Of a DNA stretch of 64,000 nucleotides, positions 35,400 to 48,620 are shown piece after piece (the first letter of the stretch is position 1; each line of letters begins with the position of its first letter). The DNA is from Plectrocnemia conspersa. Lineage: Eukaryota > Arthropoda > Insecta > Trichoptera > Polycentropodidae. The stretch is from contig VTFK01000071.1 of the NCBI GenBank assembly GCA_009617715.1, positions 682,001 through 746,000 on the forward strand, given 5' to 3'. A program made the translations under genes and the position numbers. A model generated the notes under the pieces. The model was not told where the DNA came from. It made no database searches and saw only the letters and a program-made list of their open reading frames with translations.

Positions 35400-35460
35400 G
35401 ATTGGATATGACAATATTGACAACTGTCGTCAGACTTATGACAGTTGGCTGTCATGTCGG
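35400..35460. promoter_or_regulatory. TGACAG/CTGTCA-rich cluster, possible promoter region
   Basis: CAACTGTC (35421-35428) and GACAGTTG (35440-35447) are inverted copies. GGCTGTCATGTCGG follows, so TGTCA/TGACA occurs repeatedly in 60 bases. Clusters of this kind are often seen near insect transcription starts. An ATG frame with a hydrophobic N-terminus lies about 370 bases downstream. No TATA or Inr can be assigned firmly. Confidence 0.25.
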
Positions 35461-35821
35461 TCAAGATTTAGCAGCAAAACAAAAATAATAAACGTTATCT
35501 TTTTTAAAAATACGAGTTCTTTATATTGTTAATATGAAGTAAAACGTTTATTCAAGAAACACAAGTGTTCCGTGAAACATAATTTGGGAATCCCTTCTTT
35601 CAGCATTCGATCATTGACAGATGGTCAACACCACCCCTTAGCAACTGCAAAAAACGCAAAAATAGATTGCAATGAATTGTTTTCTAACAATCTTGACAAT
35701 AAAGCATTAAAATGACCCGTAATCAACGTCTAATGTTTTTTAACAATATTACTAATATTGCAATTTTTATGTTGATATAATTTTAGACAGATTTACATCC
35801 ATCGTCGTTCTGTACAAAAAA

Positions 35822-35989
35822 ATGAGAGCCTTATTGATAGTTGGCATTTTAACGTATTCATATCTACAAATAAAAGTGTAACTTTTAAGAACTTTGATGA
35901 TAAGAAGCAAAATGTTGCAAATCTATAACGAAGTTAAGGATAATTCTGTGGGATTTGTGGTTAAACAAAACGACAACTCTCAACTTTAA
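35822..35989 (+). pseudogene. Signal-peptide-like short ORF broken by one stop
   Basis: An AAAAAAATGAG start context follows a plausible acceptor (TTGATATAATTTTAG, about 35 bases upstream). The frame opens MRALLIVGILTYSYLQIKV, a credible signal peptide, then hits TAA at 35879. The same frame resumes for another 35 codons (MLQIYNEVKDNSVGFVVKQN near the end) to a second TAA. With only one stop in 56 codons of AT-rich DNA, it could be a decayed small secreted-peptide gene, a readthrough case, or chance. A donor-like AAAA|GTGTAA also exists just before the stop. No family match is known to me. Confidence 0.2.
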
Positions 35990-36356
35990 AATTAAGTTTT
36001 TAATACATAAATTACATATTAAAATTACATTTTTAATACATAACTCTTAAGAGCTTTCTGTGATAGTGAACTATGATATTTTGTAATTATCTTGTACATT
36101 ATAATTTTTTATCTTGATATGTTTGTGTTTATTTCGATACACAGATGACGCCTTTCTGATTTTTTTTAATTTAAAGTACTCGCTTAATAATATATGTATA
36201 TAAAGTAAACTGTTTTTACAGTTATCAATAAATTATCTTTGTCTAGCAAAAATTTAGATTCTGATTTTTTTTAATTTTTAATATACACTATAAAATATTT
36301 ATATATATCATAAAACAATATTTCTAATATATGCTATTATTTCTTTTCAGAGGCAT

Positions 36357-36420
36357 TTTATACTGAACGACTCCTGTTAACTGTGTCCAGTGCTTCCAGC
36401 GTATATATCAGTTAGTGTAA
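36357..36420 (+). CDS. Possible terminal exon (unknown)
   Basis: TTATTTCTTTTCAG is a good acceptor. After a two-base split codon, one frame reads AFYTERLLLTVSSASSVYIS to a TAG. A/ATAAAA-type signals follow at about 36485. It lies about 370 bases past the broken ORF above. Very weak evidence. Confidence 0.15.
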
Positions 36421-38927
36421 GCTTTGTATAAAATCAATATGTTATAACAAACTAACTAAACTTGTACAGTGCATACATTAGATAATAATAAAAGTTTATA
36501 TGTATATAAGTCTTGTCGTGTAAGCTACTTGTATAATACGTTTTCATACTTATTTTACTTTAAATATGTCAAAATATGATTTCAGAGAAATCATACATAT
36601 CAGTATATGATTACTAATTACATAAAATCATTTTGAATGTGGGGAACAAGTCTTTTTTTCGTATGTTATCAATGTATTAAACATTTATGCTTTCGTAAAT
36701 GTGTACGGACTAAAATTAGCTTTAAGGATGTTCGGGTATATATTATTATATAATGTGATGTGTAAATAACTTATAAATAAAGCTAAAATTATTATAGTAT
36801 AACACATATTGTACATTATTTTCGTATAACAAAAAATGGTATATATGTTTAAGCTTCGATGTTTGTGTAAATTTGAAACTTGTTAAACGTGCACAGTGAA
36901 AATTTGAATAAACTAATGTAATATAATAATATAACTTGTTTTTCTTAATATAATTTGTATTTATCCAATGGTATACTTCTTACATTCTATTTTTTCTTTC
37001 TCAAATGCCTAGTTACTGTGAGAATAAAAAAATAAATAATATAAAAATTAGTCATTGTCCTTAAGCAGATTACAAAATAAAGGAAAGGGAAAATATATAA
37101 ATGGAAATATAGCTTTATAGTATAAAGTCGATGTAAGTCATATAAGTTGTGTGGATATTCAAATAACATATTCGTGCAATATGAAAATATGCTGGGAAGA
37201 TATGGCACATTTCACTTGGGGGCAAGAATTGGCGAATTAATTTGTTCGTTTTTGTCACGTTGTTGTTATGTCATTTTTGTTTCGGTGTCACGGTGCCCGG
37301 CGAGATACGTGATGAGCTTTGGAGGTTGTATCCTGATTTCCCTGGAGGGCTTCCAGTTATCTTCACGACTGCTTCGAGCTTTCACAAACTCCTCAAAGCG
37401 AACCCTGACTAAACTTCGCCAATGGCCGATTTACCTACGACGATACGCCACTCTATGCACGCTGTGCTTAACACAAACTGAATATAGTTATAATATAATA
37501 ATTAATACACGAAGTATTATATTTATGATGTTTGTATAATTATATACCATATTTATTATTATTATATTATAAATATAAAACTAAAAATAATTACTTGGTA
37601 TGGCCAAAAAAGGTTCAGAAACACTGATCTAGAGCAATGGTGCGCAAAGTATTGCGACTCATGTAAAGATAAGCTTTTTTAATCATCAACGTAATTAGAG
37701 CAAAATTTTTAATGGAACTTGCACTTCAGCTTGTTGAAGGTTTGAATAAAACACTTATTTTATTTGTGCATGTAAGAATATTTTTTTAATGTAAAATACT
37801 TTGTTTATTTTGAAAGACTGAGAGAGTACGCGAACTGCATCGCGTCGTTTGGCACTCCATATGGCGGCTATTGGCGCTGTTTTATATTCGCCTCTGCTAC
37901 TGTTACATAAATTTATTAACATTTTAATATTTTACTGATACTTGATTTTTATTAAATTATTTTGAAAATCCTTGAAATTTTTTCAAATATTTTTTTTTCT
38001 ACGGCAAAATTTACGAAAATTTAAAACATTAAAATAGTTAATTATATATACAATAATATTGTTGAAAAATTGTTTAGATTATTGTTTTTTAACTGTCATT
38101 AAGAAAACCTTTCGCTAATTACTAATCTGAGAGGCTTATCGGATTTTTTTTAATAAATGAAAAATCATAGTTTTAACCCTAAGGTTTGTGCGTATTATGT
38201 TCACGAAAAAGATAATCAGAATATATTCACATTAAAATATTTTAAATGTTAATTTAAAATGCCAGCCTATATTGTTAGAAACATAAAGTACACTGCATAT
38301 TATTTTTATTAAATAAATTTACTACTCCTAGTTTTCACTACAACAGTCCTAAAAATATTTAAGTATAGAAAAAAAAAATCAAAATATATATGTATCTCAA
38401 AATTGTTTATAAAGATAAAATATATTTTTATAAAAACGAAGAAAGGGTAGAAACAATTCTTGCATTTTCAATATCGTCGTCTCTTAAGGAAAATCTCCTT
38501 CGTGAAATGCAAGCGATCCACCATTTTTATTTTGTTATGGCTCTTATCTCCCTGAGGATGCAAGCTAACCGAAAACAAAAGGGGATGCTATAAACTGAGA
38601 TGATTTGTGCTGGCGAATTGTGCTTTTCCAGGATTTGTTGATCGTTTCCACGGGAACATAGTCGCCAGATAAGAACCACAGCATCCAGGTTTGTAATTCT
38701 AGTGGCATCCTATTGGATATTTTCTCTTGAATTTTTGCTACACTGCTACATTATTAAATTAATTTTATTTTTTTGCTACGCAAGTAGATAATCTGATGTG
38801 TTAACTATCTACAATATCGTTCTTTGAAGTAATATTAAATATTATGCATTATGGACATTTTTTATATTTAATTATAATTATTGCAGAAGTAAACATATTT
38901 ATTGTATTACTACATATGTAAAAGTTA
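36421..38927. other. Noncoding; CpG blocks at 37140-37470 and 38450-38700
   Basis: The 37140-37470 block is GC-rich (CGGTGTCACGGTGCCCGGCG). It carries a 130-codon frame that opens with a non-ATG codon and resembles no family. A CAATGGTGCGCAAAGTATTG segment at 37636 looks like a hAT end without a partner. The 38450-38700 block is similar in character. No gene supported. Confidence 0.45.
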
Positions 38928-38935
38928 TACCACAT
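38928..38935. repeat. Target-site duplication, left (TACCACAT)
   Basis: Identical to 39159-39166. These are the 8-bp duplications flanking the hAT MITE. Confidence 0.85.
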
Positions 38936-39158
38936 CAGTGGTGTAGCTATGGTGGAGCGGAGGTGGCGGGCCGTAATTGGGGCGGCATATTTGCGTTGGG
39001 ATCGTCTAGTGTGGTTCTTAACCCTGAATACACTAAAACATATAAATCCACGAATAACAAGATCTTAATTATAACCAATTTATTGTTTGAAGAAATGTTG
39101 ATTTTATGACCCTGCAAAAAATGTATGGGGAGGGGCACATACCCTAGCTACGCCACTG
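38936..39158. mobile_element. 223-bp hAT MITE
   Basis: Terminal inverted repeats CAGTGGTGTAGCTATGGT and, at the other end inverted, CAGTGGCGTAGCTAGGGTAT. Both sides are flanked by the perfect 8-bp duplication TACCACAT. The CAGTGGCGTAGC-type end and 8-bp duplication define a hAT-superfamily nonautonomous element. The interior is noncoding; an internal 63-codon minus frame is incidental. Intact ends and a perfect duplication suggest a relatively recent insertion. Confidence 0.9.
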
Positions 39159-39166
39159 TACCACAT
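39159..39166. repeat. Target-site duplication, right (TACCACAT)
   Basis: Right-hand copy of the hAT MITE target duplication. Confidence 0.85.
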
Positions 39167-42100
39167 ATAAAAATTACAGCCGTTTAAAATTATCGTTCCG
39201 AGCCTAGCCATTCAGTCGCGATTCTCTAAGGCATAGATCGGCAAACTTTTTCTAAAGGTATTAGACTTGGCTGGGCAAAAAACAACTTCAAAACAAATTT
39301 AACGTAATAGAATATAACGTAATTCCTACCGTCAATTTTTTTTGAAAATGGTTATCTATTAATGATGGCAAAAAGTAAACTTCATTTAAAAAAAAATATT
39401 TTTACATACCAAATATAAATATTATCCCCAAAGTAAATTATCTTAATTGACCATATTTTCGGAATTTTCGGAATTTTTTTTCAAGGTGTCATATTTTTAC
39501 AAAATAATCACTTCAAGTTAAAGGTGAGGTAGACTTTTTTCAGCTGTAAAGACACATATTTTTAAAAATTTTGCTTTAAGATTTAAAAAACGGTGCTGAA
39601 ACTCAGATAATATATATCCATTGCAAATTTTTTGTAGAAATAGAGATTTTCGCTTATTTTTAAAAATGTTCACACCATGCAAAAAATATGCTTGATATGA
39701 ATTGTGACTTAATCAACGCAGGTTGTCATCGAATTGACTTCACCGCAGTGTAAGTTTTATATATGAGTACTGTTTTTCCTTGTAGTTTCAAGTCATATCC
39801 ACTGATATTTGAGGCAAAGGCTATTTTAGTATTTAGCAATAGTAGCTGAAAGCGGATTTCAACAAAATGTTCCAATAATTTGAGTTTTAAATATCTCAAT
39901 TTTATAAAACTGCAATATGAAAAAGCAAATCAAGATATTTGCCTTTTCATTTTGATTTAAAAAATATGAATCTGACGAGGGTTACGTATACGAGAGCGAT
40001 TAAGTTTACTACTGTCAAAACTGGTTCAATAACATATGATAGATTGAGATGTTTCACACAATAAAACTGCTATTGATTTACATGCCTCATTTATTTTAGC
40101 TTAAGCCTTATCCGTTCCAAACATATTTTCTCCACTATTTTTGCCGATTTTCTATCAAATTGTACTTTGTTTCCGTTTTCTCAAATGTATTATAGTATAT
40201 TTTATATAGTTGTTTCATGCACACTTTGTTCTTTAAAAAAACTGAATTTACTAAGGACAGCATAAAGAAATACCGATTTTTTTTTTTTTTGCTATTGGAT
40301 TGGCTATTGATGTTACTCACAAGGTGCTTCAACCTTTCTAGCAACTGTTACTGCAAAAGTCTGATAGATTTTAATAAATCTATTTTTTCGCTACACTATA
40401 AGGCTGCAACAATCAAATGTGGTAATTTATTTACCATCAACAAATGGCTTTCATTGATTTATAAATAAATTGGTTAATCTATAAACTGGTTTTAAAAACA
40501 GGCTTTTTTTTTTTTTTCGTAAAAAATGCGCTACGGTAAAAACTTCTTTGTTTGTTAATTTTTTACAAATTATAAATATCGTGTAAAGTACTTTGTATCG
40601 TAACAATAAAGCATTTTTTTTTTTTAGTAAACTTTTAATGTCATCGCATAATAAACTGAATGCTTTATTATCTAATTATATTACAAAATAATTAACACTC
40701 ACATTAGATTTTCTTAACAATTATTTTATCATGTCACCTTAGATTTTAAATGTCATAATCTGATATACGCATATAATAAAAGAACACTATGCGCAAAAAC
40801 AGTTTCTAAAAATAATCTCAAAATAAAACAATCTAAATGCGTATTATATAAAAAAAATATACATCGCATTTATATATATCTAAAGATCAAATTGGCATTT
40901 TCTATTTATATACAGTAGATATAATCTATCAATGATTAAGTATTTTTAGCTTAATATCTTGAACAAAATAAATATTTAATAGCACTCTGACATTGTTGAA
41001 TATGTCAATGACAAAACTTTACTTTTAAAAATAACTTTAGAGTATACAAATTTTATTGGAAATTATGCCGACCTCTGCTACCATTAGCACAATTAAATCC
41101 TGAACTTTTTAAAAAATTTCTGAATCCTTTTGAAAATATCTCAAAAATGAGTTATATTCAACCGTTTTGTTTTAAAAATATGAATAGTTAAGTGAAGGCT
41201 AGGGTTTTAAACCGGAACTGAACTGAAAACTGGAAACCAGAAAAAACATTTTGCCATGGCAAAAAATGTTATCATTGAAACGTTATTAAAGCAAAATAAT
41301 TATTAAAAATGTTCAAAAATATTTACATGATCCTTCAACATTTTAAAAATTTCAAAAATTAAAAGGAATTAACTGAATGATACATACAAGTTTATAATAC
41401 ATGAAGAAAGGTACTTTAAAATAATCAGACTATTAAGAAAAATCTATATTTTAGTAAACAAATTGTGTGTGCAAAATATAAAAAGAATTATAGCAGACAT
41501 AACATTACAAAAACTACGGTAAAAAGCTAAAAAAATATGGTATGCCAACTAGAAACGATTTCTTTTAAACACAAAATGAATTAGTTTTATTCAGAAGCAA
41601 TAAAATCACATAATTAATAATATTTACTATTGAATAATGTTTAGTAATCTACCTAGCTTAGTAATACATATTATTTTCAATAAAGTTTACAAATATTAAA
41701 GATAAATTTATTATGTGAACTCTCATAATCATTAAGCCAACATTGCCGTTCACTAAACCCATGTATTTTGTTTAACATACTTGAGATATTAAAGGTGATG
41801 AGATTTTAAAAATATCAAAGGAGGAAACTCAAAATAAAAAAGTGAATCTTTTACAAAAATTTTCTAGATATTAAAGAACGGATCGCCGAGCTAAAAATCA
41901 TCAAAAATTTTTTGAGAAAAAAAAATTACTACAGGAGCCCCAAAAAATGTATTTTTAAAAGGACAAATGAAAAACAAAAGAAGGTCAAAGAAGGACAATC
42001 GTCCTCAGAGAATGACGTTTGGTCACATTAAGATATAGTTTTCTATACATGAATTTGTTGAGCTAATATCATTAACGCTTTATAAATAAACGTGAGATCA
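39167..42100. other. AT-rich noncoding stretch
   Basis: Long homopolymer runs. A GCATAGATCGGCAAACTTTTT segment at 39229 resembles a hAT-like end, but its partner was not found. No gene is supported. Confidence 0.5.
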
Positions 42101-42560
42101 AACAACCTAAATAAATAAATTGTAAATGGACAGATTTATAGGAGTTCTACATATAAAAAAGGCGCAAAGCGACACTATGTAAAAAAAATCATAGGGGATG
42201 CTCTCGCCTAGGGGAAGCGTTTTTTTGTTCGACCAAATAGGGGTTGGTCTTCCGCTCGTTATTTTTTTATCTCGAATAACGCAACAAGGACGTATTAAAA
42301 CCGTCGTAATTAGAGTAAAATGAAACATGTCCAGGATGTGGAGTGGCTCTAGGTCGTGTAACTGGAAAATTCTAATGAAGTTACCGGAGGCTGGGGGGGG
42401 TAGTATGGGTGGTGGCTTTGAAACGCGTCCGGCTGCTACTGATGAATATGCATGACGCGTTATGCGAAGTAAAAAAGGCACGCGAACATTGTATGCGACA
42501 CATTTTCAGCATCCTCGGAGATGATGAGGCGCTAGTGCACCGCCTATTTAGTTTTAAAAA
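42101..42560. other. CpG-bearing GC block
   Basis: Clear GC rise with a G8 run (CTGGGGGGGGTAG). Frames on both strands (124 codons minus, 69 codons plus) overlap each other and match nothing I know. Their overlap and the lack of splice sites argue for noncoding DNA. Confidence 0.4.
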
Positions 42561-43368
42561 AATACAGAAAGAAAACTTTTTATGTTGTCAACTATCAATA
42601 GATCATAAATGTATTTAAAATTTATCTTAATAACGATTAAATTCGATGATACATAAAAATGTAATCGGTGATAAATAAAATTCCACATCTATATAATAAC
42701 AGCTCAGCAGAGAAATATGTATAATAGTCGTAAATAGTCATCCATTGCATATTTAAATATTGCATGATATCATCATATAAATATAATTATTACAAGTAAT
42801 AAATACAAATATATTTTCTATTCCTTCTTGCATCATCTCATATCAAAGGTTGGCTATCATAATACCGTCTTGAGAAGTTTAATAATGAGCATACTTCTAG
42901 GCCTGATTTTGTTCCTGATTTTATTTTAAAGGGTTGCGAATTCAATCTTAAAACAGCAGTGCATCGAATTTTAAATACGTTAAGTTATTTTTGTGGATGA
43001 TTATCAGGAATTTTCGAAACCAACTTTTAAAATCGTCGTAGAACCAAAATTATTTAGTTTGTTAATTCAGATTAAAAGTTTTATCTTAATCTTGATAAAA
43101 TATAATAAAATGCAATTATAGTAACTTAAAATTATTTTTAGTGTCAGTAATCCAAAATATATTGATTATAAGAATCATTATATAAAAATATTTTAGCAAA
43201 TAAAACAATGCTTTTATTACATTAATATTTGTATTTGTGTTGTCTCATAACTTTTGGTTATTTACTGTAATCAACAAGAAAATAACACAATAGTGTAAAG
43301 GATTAAGACCACACAAGCCCTCGTTACGATCAGAAGAAATCCCATAAATACACAAGTTTTGTTCTTAC
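42561..43368. other. AT-rich noncoding stretch
   Basis: Nothing recognisable. Confidence 0.5.
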
Positions 43369-43550
43369 AATAAATATTCTCTGTCATTGAGCAAATATTT
43401 ATTTGTTGCGAAATGGTCACGGATATAATAAATCATTGGATTTACAACATTCCCGATGCAATGCAATACGACCTTGGACAATGACCATCAAGCAAACATC
43501 ACTTTCTAAAGACCTATTTTTCCATTCTAAGATGCGACTGCAACGATTTC
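43369..43550 (+). repeat. Dispersed repeat, copy 2 (partner at 4712-4885)
   Basis: Matches the minus strand of 4712-4885, including GCAATGCAATACGACCTTGG and GCGACTGCAACGATT. Stops in every frame, so noncoding. Confidence 0.75.
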
Positions 43551-44259
43551 ATTATTATTTTTAAATTAACAATTTTGCGTTTTTTTCCGACGTTTCGCCA
43601 AAAATATCTTTTGGCAATCTCAAATTAATTTTGAGTGTCAGTTTTACCTTCCCATAATTTTGAAAAAAAATTTAAATATGCACATATTTCGTGATGGTCT
43701 TATGTATAACAATATTTATGAGTTATAAATAATAAAGTTAGTTTGACTATGACAATTACTTTGGCATTATAAATTTATATAATCATTTAAATCAAATTTA
43801 AAGTTTAAAAAGAAAAAAAATTTGATTATATAACATTTTCTTTATAAATAAATGACAAATTTATATTAAATCTACCGATTAACTAATTTCAGTTAGCTTA
43901 ATGTTTACTATACGATTACTTAAAAAATAATTGCTATCAAAAAATAATATTTACTTAAGTTATCATACGACAAGAAAATAAAAATATTTATTAATAAGAA
44001 AGATTAATGTTGGTTTAAAAATTATCTTTATCGAAAAGTATCAATTTACCATTTTTCATCAACTATTTTATTGCTATATAGAAAAAAAACATGAAAATAT
44101 CTACATATTACGTCGTTGACAGCATTTGATTAACATTGCTCTATGACACTTTAGTTCACAACATTCTTGGATCGAGATTGATAATTTCGAATGAATAATA
44201 GCACAATGAACGACATTCTTCTAGATCTAGCTTTATTATGTTAAAATATTATATTAAAT
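43551..44259. other. AT-rich noncoding stretch
   Basis: Nothing recognisable beyond homopolymer tracts. Confidence 0.5.
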
Positions 44260-44780
44260 AATTTCGTTGTGTGAAATTAAAATATTTTTCGACGGTGTTT
44301 TTAATTTTACGGAGGGACTCGACTTCCATTTCGAACACAGGCAATACAAGATCTTCAGGAAAATATCTTATGTTTTAATCGAACGAATTTCCTGCGGCTC
44401 TTTCGACTCCCGAAACAAGGAGACCTTACTACGAATTTTCCTTACAATTAGGCCTTGATTTATTTTACAACAACAGAGATGCTTCCATATTAATTAGAAG
44501 GCTATACATTCAATTTCGCCGGTTCACCGGTGTTTTATATCTAATTATTCGACACAAAAGATGTTCGATACAAATAATAGAAGTCGGTTAACTCGGCAAA
44601 GATAGGCAGTTCACAAAAGCCGCGGCTCGAGCTTTTTATCAATTAACTCAGTTTGCAATCCGGCACAGATCTAGCGAGGATTCGAAGAGCTTTATATACA
44701 GATAGAAGGGGATTTAATTGATTTACCTGAACCGTTCGCTCTAGGCACTCTTGTGTCCACTAAAACTCGAAATACGATTC
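44260..44780. other. CpG-bearing GC block
   Basis: A 500-base island with GCCGCGGCTCGAGC, GGTTCACCGGTG and CGATTCGAATCG-type words. A 63-codon plus frame (44267-44458) starts at a non-ATG codon. The block ends in ACGATTCGAATCGTAT, a 12-base palindrome (CGATTCGAATCG at 44776-44787). Looks like regulatory or conserved noncoding DNA. Confidence 0.4.
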
Positions 44781-47700
44781 GAATCGTATAATACTGATTA
44801 TAGAATAGCACTAGTTTATACAAGAGCAGCTTTAATACAACTGTGAATCATTATTTTATTGACTGTAAAATTATCTTTTCGCAAGAACAACTAACTTTAC
44901 TTTTTATAGAAGTTGAGCTCTCTAGAATCAGGAATCAAAAAATACATTAGAGTAATATATTGGAAAAAGCAACTTATTTTTTTTTTAATGATGGTGAAAA
45001 TTTAAATTAATATTTTATTCAAAATTATCTTTTGGAATATTTGATTACTTTAAGACCTGTTCTAGATTTCTAGATATCAAATAAAATTTAGAATTCAATA
45101 TTAAAAATGTAACGAATTTTCTACATAAGTAACAGCTTAGTATTTATTATTAACTACTAGTTTTGTCTATCGCTACTTTTTAAATAAAAAAATAGTCGCT
45201 TATTTACCAAAAGATTTTATACTGTTTATATTGATATTGTTTTACATCCTCAAAAATTGACAACAAATTACCTATAGAATTTTGTTTCACAAAAACTCCA
45301 CCCCATTGGATTCGTGCCTCTCTATTCTTTTTTCACCTCTCGATTTAATCCTATTACCACCGTAGATCGCTTCGAATTTATTATTTCGTCGAACAATGGA
45401 ATATTTGCAGTACTTTTGCTTCTAATTCCAAATATGTACACATAAATATCATTGAATAAAATCCGAAAATTTCCAGAAAAGCCTATTGTGTTTGTTGTTC
45501 CATCATTCTGATAAAATGATTCAAAAAATTAACCGAGATTGTTAGACAACAATGAATATTATCGTCTTAGTGTTTAATTTATATTAAAGAAATATTAAAA
45601 AAAACACGAAATTTCTGACATTTATTACCCTGCTCTGTTTTGTGATAAGACACGAATACTTCTCGTGAAAGATCCCCAACATCCAACATAAATTTTTGTT
45701 TTAATTCATGTAATTAAAATAAATATGTACAGCCTTATTAGAAATTTAAATTAATGAAGTCTTTGGTTATTTTACAAAATTATTTGATTTGTTGTATATT
45801 GTGTTTAACTTTGTGTGTATTTATATAATTTAGATAAATAAATCAATTTAAGAGATTTGTCTGAATTATTTCCATATATGATGCAATTATTATTTTTTTA
45901 CTCAGTAAAACTATTATTGATATTTTTAAAACAATGTTTATGAAATAACTGCAAAAATCATCACAGAGGGTATTATAATTATTTTAATTAAAAATTACTA
46001 AATTATTTTCGATATTATTTTAATTATTTGTAATATTGTTTTGCTAAGAATATTATTATAATCGATTAATATTTATAAAGAAATTACTATTAATAATCAA
46101 ATAATTTATTGACTAATAAAATAAAAAAATATTGCAATGCCAATATAACTCAACGGTTTGATACATCGATATTTTTTGTTAATCATATCACAACTTACAA
46201 CAAACATTAATTAATTCGTCAATGAATTTTAGAAACATTTTTTTAACCACTCTGTGCTTAACATAAAATAATAAGTATTTTTAATCAAAAAGATTTTGTT
46301 TTAAATATACGTATGTTTATTTATATTTTTCATTAAATTCAATACCTGTTTTTAACCCTTAAATGGTTTTGCAAATCTGCCACAATTTATTTAATCACTT
46401 ATAACTCTGTCTACGTTCAATTTAGGAACACTATTGCATAGTGTAACATATGTTTACCAAACGCCGAGCCATTGTGTTTTCAAATTATTCCGATAGATGT
46501 CTCTGTACGCGTGATAATGCCATTTTTTTTAAAATCATTGGGTGCAGATGTGTCACATTTTTGGGAATTTAAACATTTGTTTTCATTGGTGTTAGTGAAT
46601 ATAAAACAAAATAAAATTAATTTATATACTCCAAAAAGGTTAATCTCCATTGCTTATTTATTTTTGATTTCTATTTTTTGTAATAGTTGCATAAAATAAA
46701 CAAAACATGCAGTTATAGACACTGGCAAATGGAATTTCACAAACAATGTGTGAAAAATGTGGTGTGATCTTATTTTTTAATAAGAAGAAAAATTGCTTCA
46801 AGAATTTCTACTTGTAAATATTTTTTTTAAGTTTTTAATTGTAATATACTTTGTTCGCATTCTGTATGACGTTACATATTTACAATATAATCCACAAATA
46901 AGCGTAAATATTTTTTTAATTTTCAGCCTAATTTTAGTATAAAAATATTTTTATTTTTGAATTTGTATTTGGAAAAATCGTGCAATTAAGGGTTAACTTA
47001 GTTTGGCCAATGTAAGAAAAATATATTTTTTGCTATATTATATTAAAATATATACATATATAAAATAATTAAATCTAAAACTAAATAATATGCTATATTT
47101 ATATAAAATATTCAATATTTCTATTTGCTATATTTTATTTTATTTTACTTAAAATATATATACAAATAAATCTTAATTAAAGTGAAGTAAAAGGTTATAA
47201 AAATAAATGTAGCCATACTTATATTTATATTAACAGTAAATAAAATTAAAAAATTAACAATTTTTTTTTTATTTTAATTTATAAAATATCATTGTTTTTA
47301 GACACATTCACCATCATGACACATTCGGAAAACTTGGCAAGTCATAATAGTCAAATTTATAATAATAAGTAATGAAACAATTTTTTTATAAAATCAATAG
47401 TGTTGATGATAAAGAAATATAATTTTATTTTATAATGAAAATCATAATAATTAGTGAGATTGTGTCTGTTTGGAACTTAAAACTCCAAATCGTAGACAAA
47501 TATTTATTGACGATGAAGATAATGAACTTTAAATAAACGTTCTTTGATTATTTCATTGCAATTATGTAAATTTAAATGGTAACGATGACCTATTTTTTTA
47601 ATGAAATAAATTGGACCTCCGTAGATTAATCAAGAAAATAACATTTTACATCAAAGGGTAAATTAACAAAGGTCTAGGGAAGCTATCCTTTTTTTTAAAA

Positions 47701-48179
47701 CGTCGTTTTAAGGCTGGATTAAAAAAAAGCAATAAATTATAATTTTAAAATATTTAGTAGAGGATCTAGAACTATGAAATTGACATTTGCCTTTAAGACA
47801 ATATCTGCAAAATTAAGATTGTTTCTATCTGTTAATATAGAATTTAAGGTAAGAGAGGCATTTTCAGTGCACATGGTATGAACCTGGATAAGATATTTGA
47901 AAAAAAATACCTTATTTCAAGTTGACTTCTAGCTGTAACGAAATAAATTAAAACTTTCCAGGATAATAATTCAACTAAAAAACTCTTTTTTTTTCCATGC
48001 TAAAGTATATCAAATATAATTTTTAAAATGAGTTTTTTAATGTAAGATTACCAAAATCATATTTGTAAGTTATATAGAGATATTTTTTATTTTTATACTC
48101 GTTTCACTCTTTCTATATATGTATATATATATATATGTAATTTTCTAATTTGTTACGTATATAATGTATCTCAACGACG
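44781..48179. other. AT-rich noncoding stretch
   Basis: Simple-sequence-like A/T tracts, especially 46990-47280, and a TA microsatellite at 48116-48138. No gene supported. Confidence 0.55.
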
Positions 48180-48620
48180 ACGATGCGTCAATCCTTTATT
48201 TTTTTCACGCGCCAGCGAATGTTTGATTGACAACACTGACTCGAACGAGCGCCCCAAATGGTGAATCTTTCAGCCGTATTTTATTTTCGCGCAGCGCGAA
48301 AAAATTACATATTACTTTTTATATATTACACAAAAATATATACGTATATATAGAACGCGCCTCTGGAAAATACGTGACTTTTCCGATAAATTTTCCAAAC
48401 AAAAAAGGTGCGAGCGACGGAGTGAAATAATTTTGAATATCTCCGCGAAACACGAGCGCCAGGTGGGAACTAAAGGATGACTGTTGCGATGATAACATTT
48501 AGGAATTTCGAGAAAAGTTCCCTGTTTCCCCTTCACCCCTACCCCCTTCTCTAACCAGTGAAACTCGCTCAAACAAACTTGGCGAAATTCAATATAACGC
48601 GAAGCTTAAGCGACGCGATC
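48180..48620. other. CpG-bearing GC block with a TTTTCGCGC palindrome
   Basis: Perfect 19-base palindrome at 48284-48302: TTTTCGCGC, A, GCGCGAAAA. Additional CpG-bearing words continue to 48620. Frames on both strands overlap and are not credible. TTTCGCGC resembles an E2F-type site, but its role here is unknown. Confidence 0.45.

Noticed and set aside
37147..37539. 130-codon plus-strand ORF
   Set aside because: Starts at a non-ATG codon and has no recognisable domain. Its composition follows the GC block, then decays into AT noise.
37636..37660. hAT end CAATGGTGCGCAAAGTATTG and the similar-looking ATAGATCGGCAAACTTTTT at 39231
   Set aside because: No inverted partner or target duplication could be found for either one.
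42107..42618. 124-codon minus ORF and 69-codon plus ORF
   Set aside because: They overlap on opposite strands in a GC block, and neither resembles a protein family.
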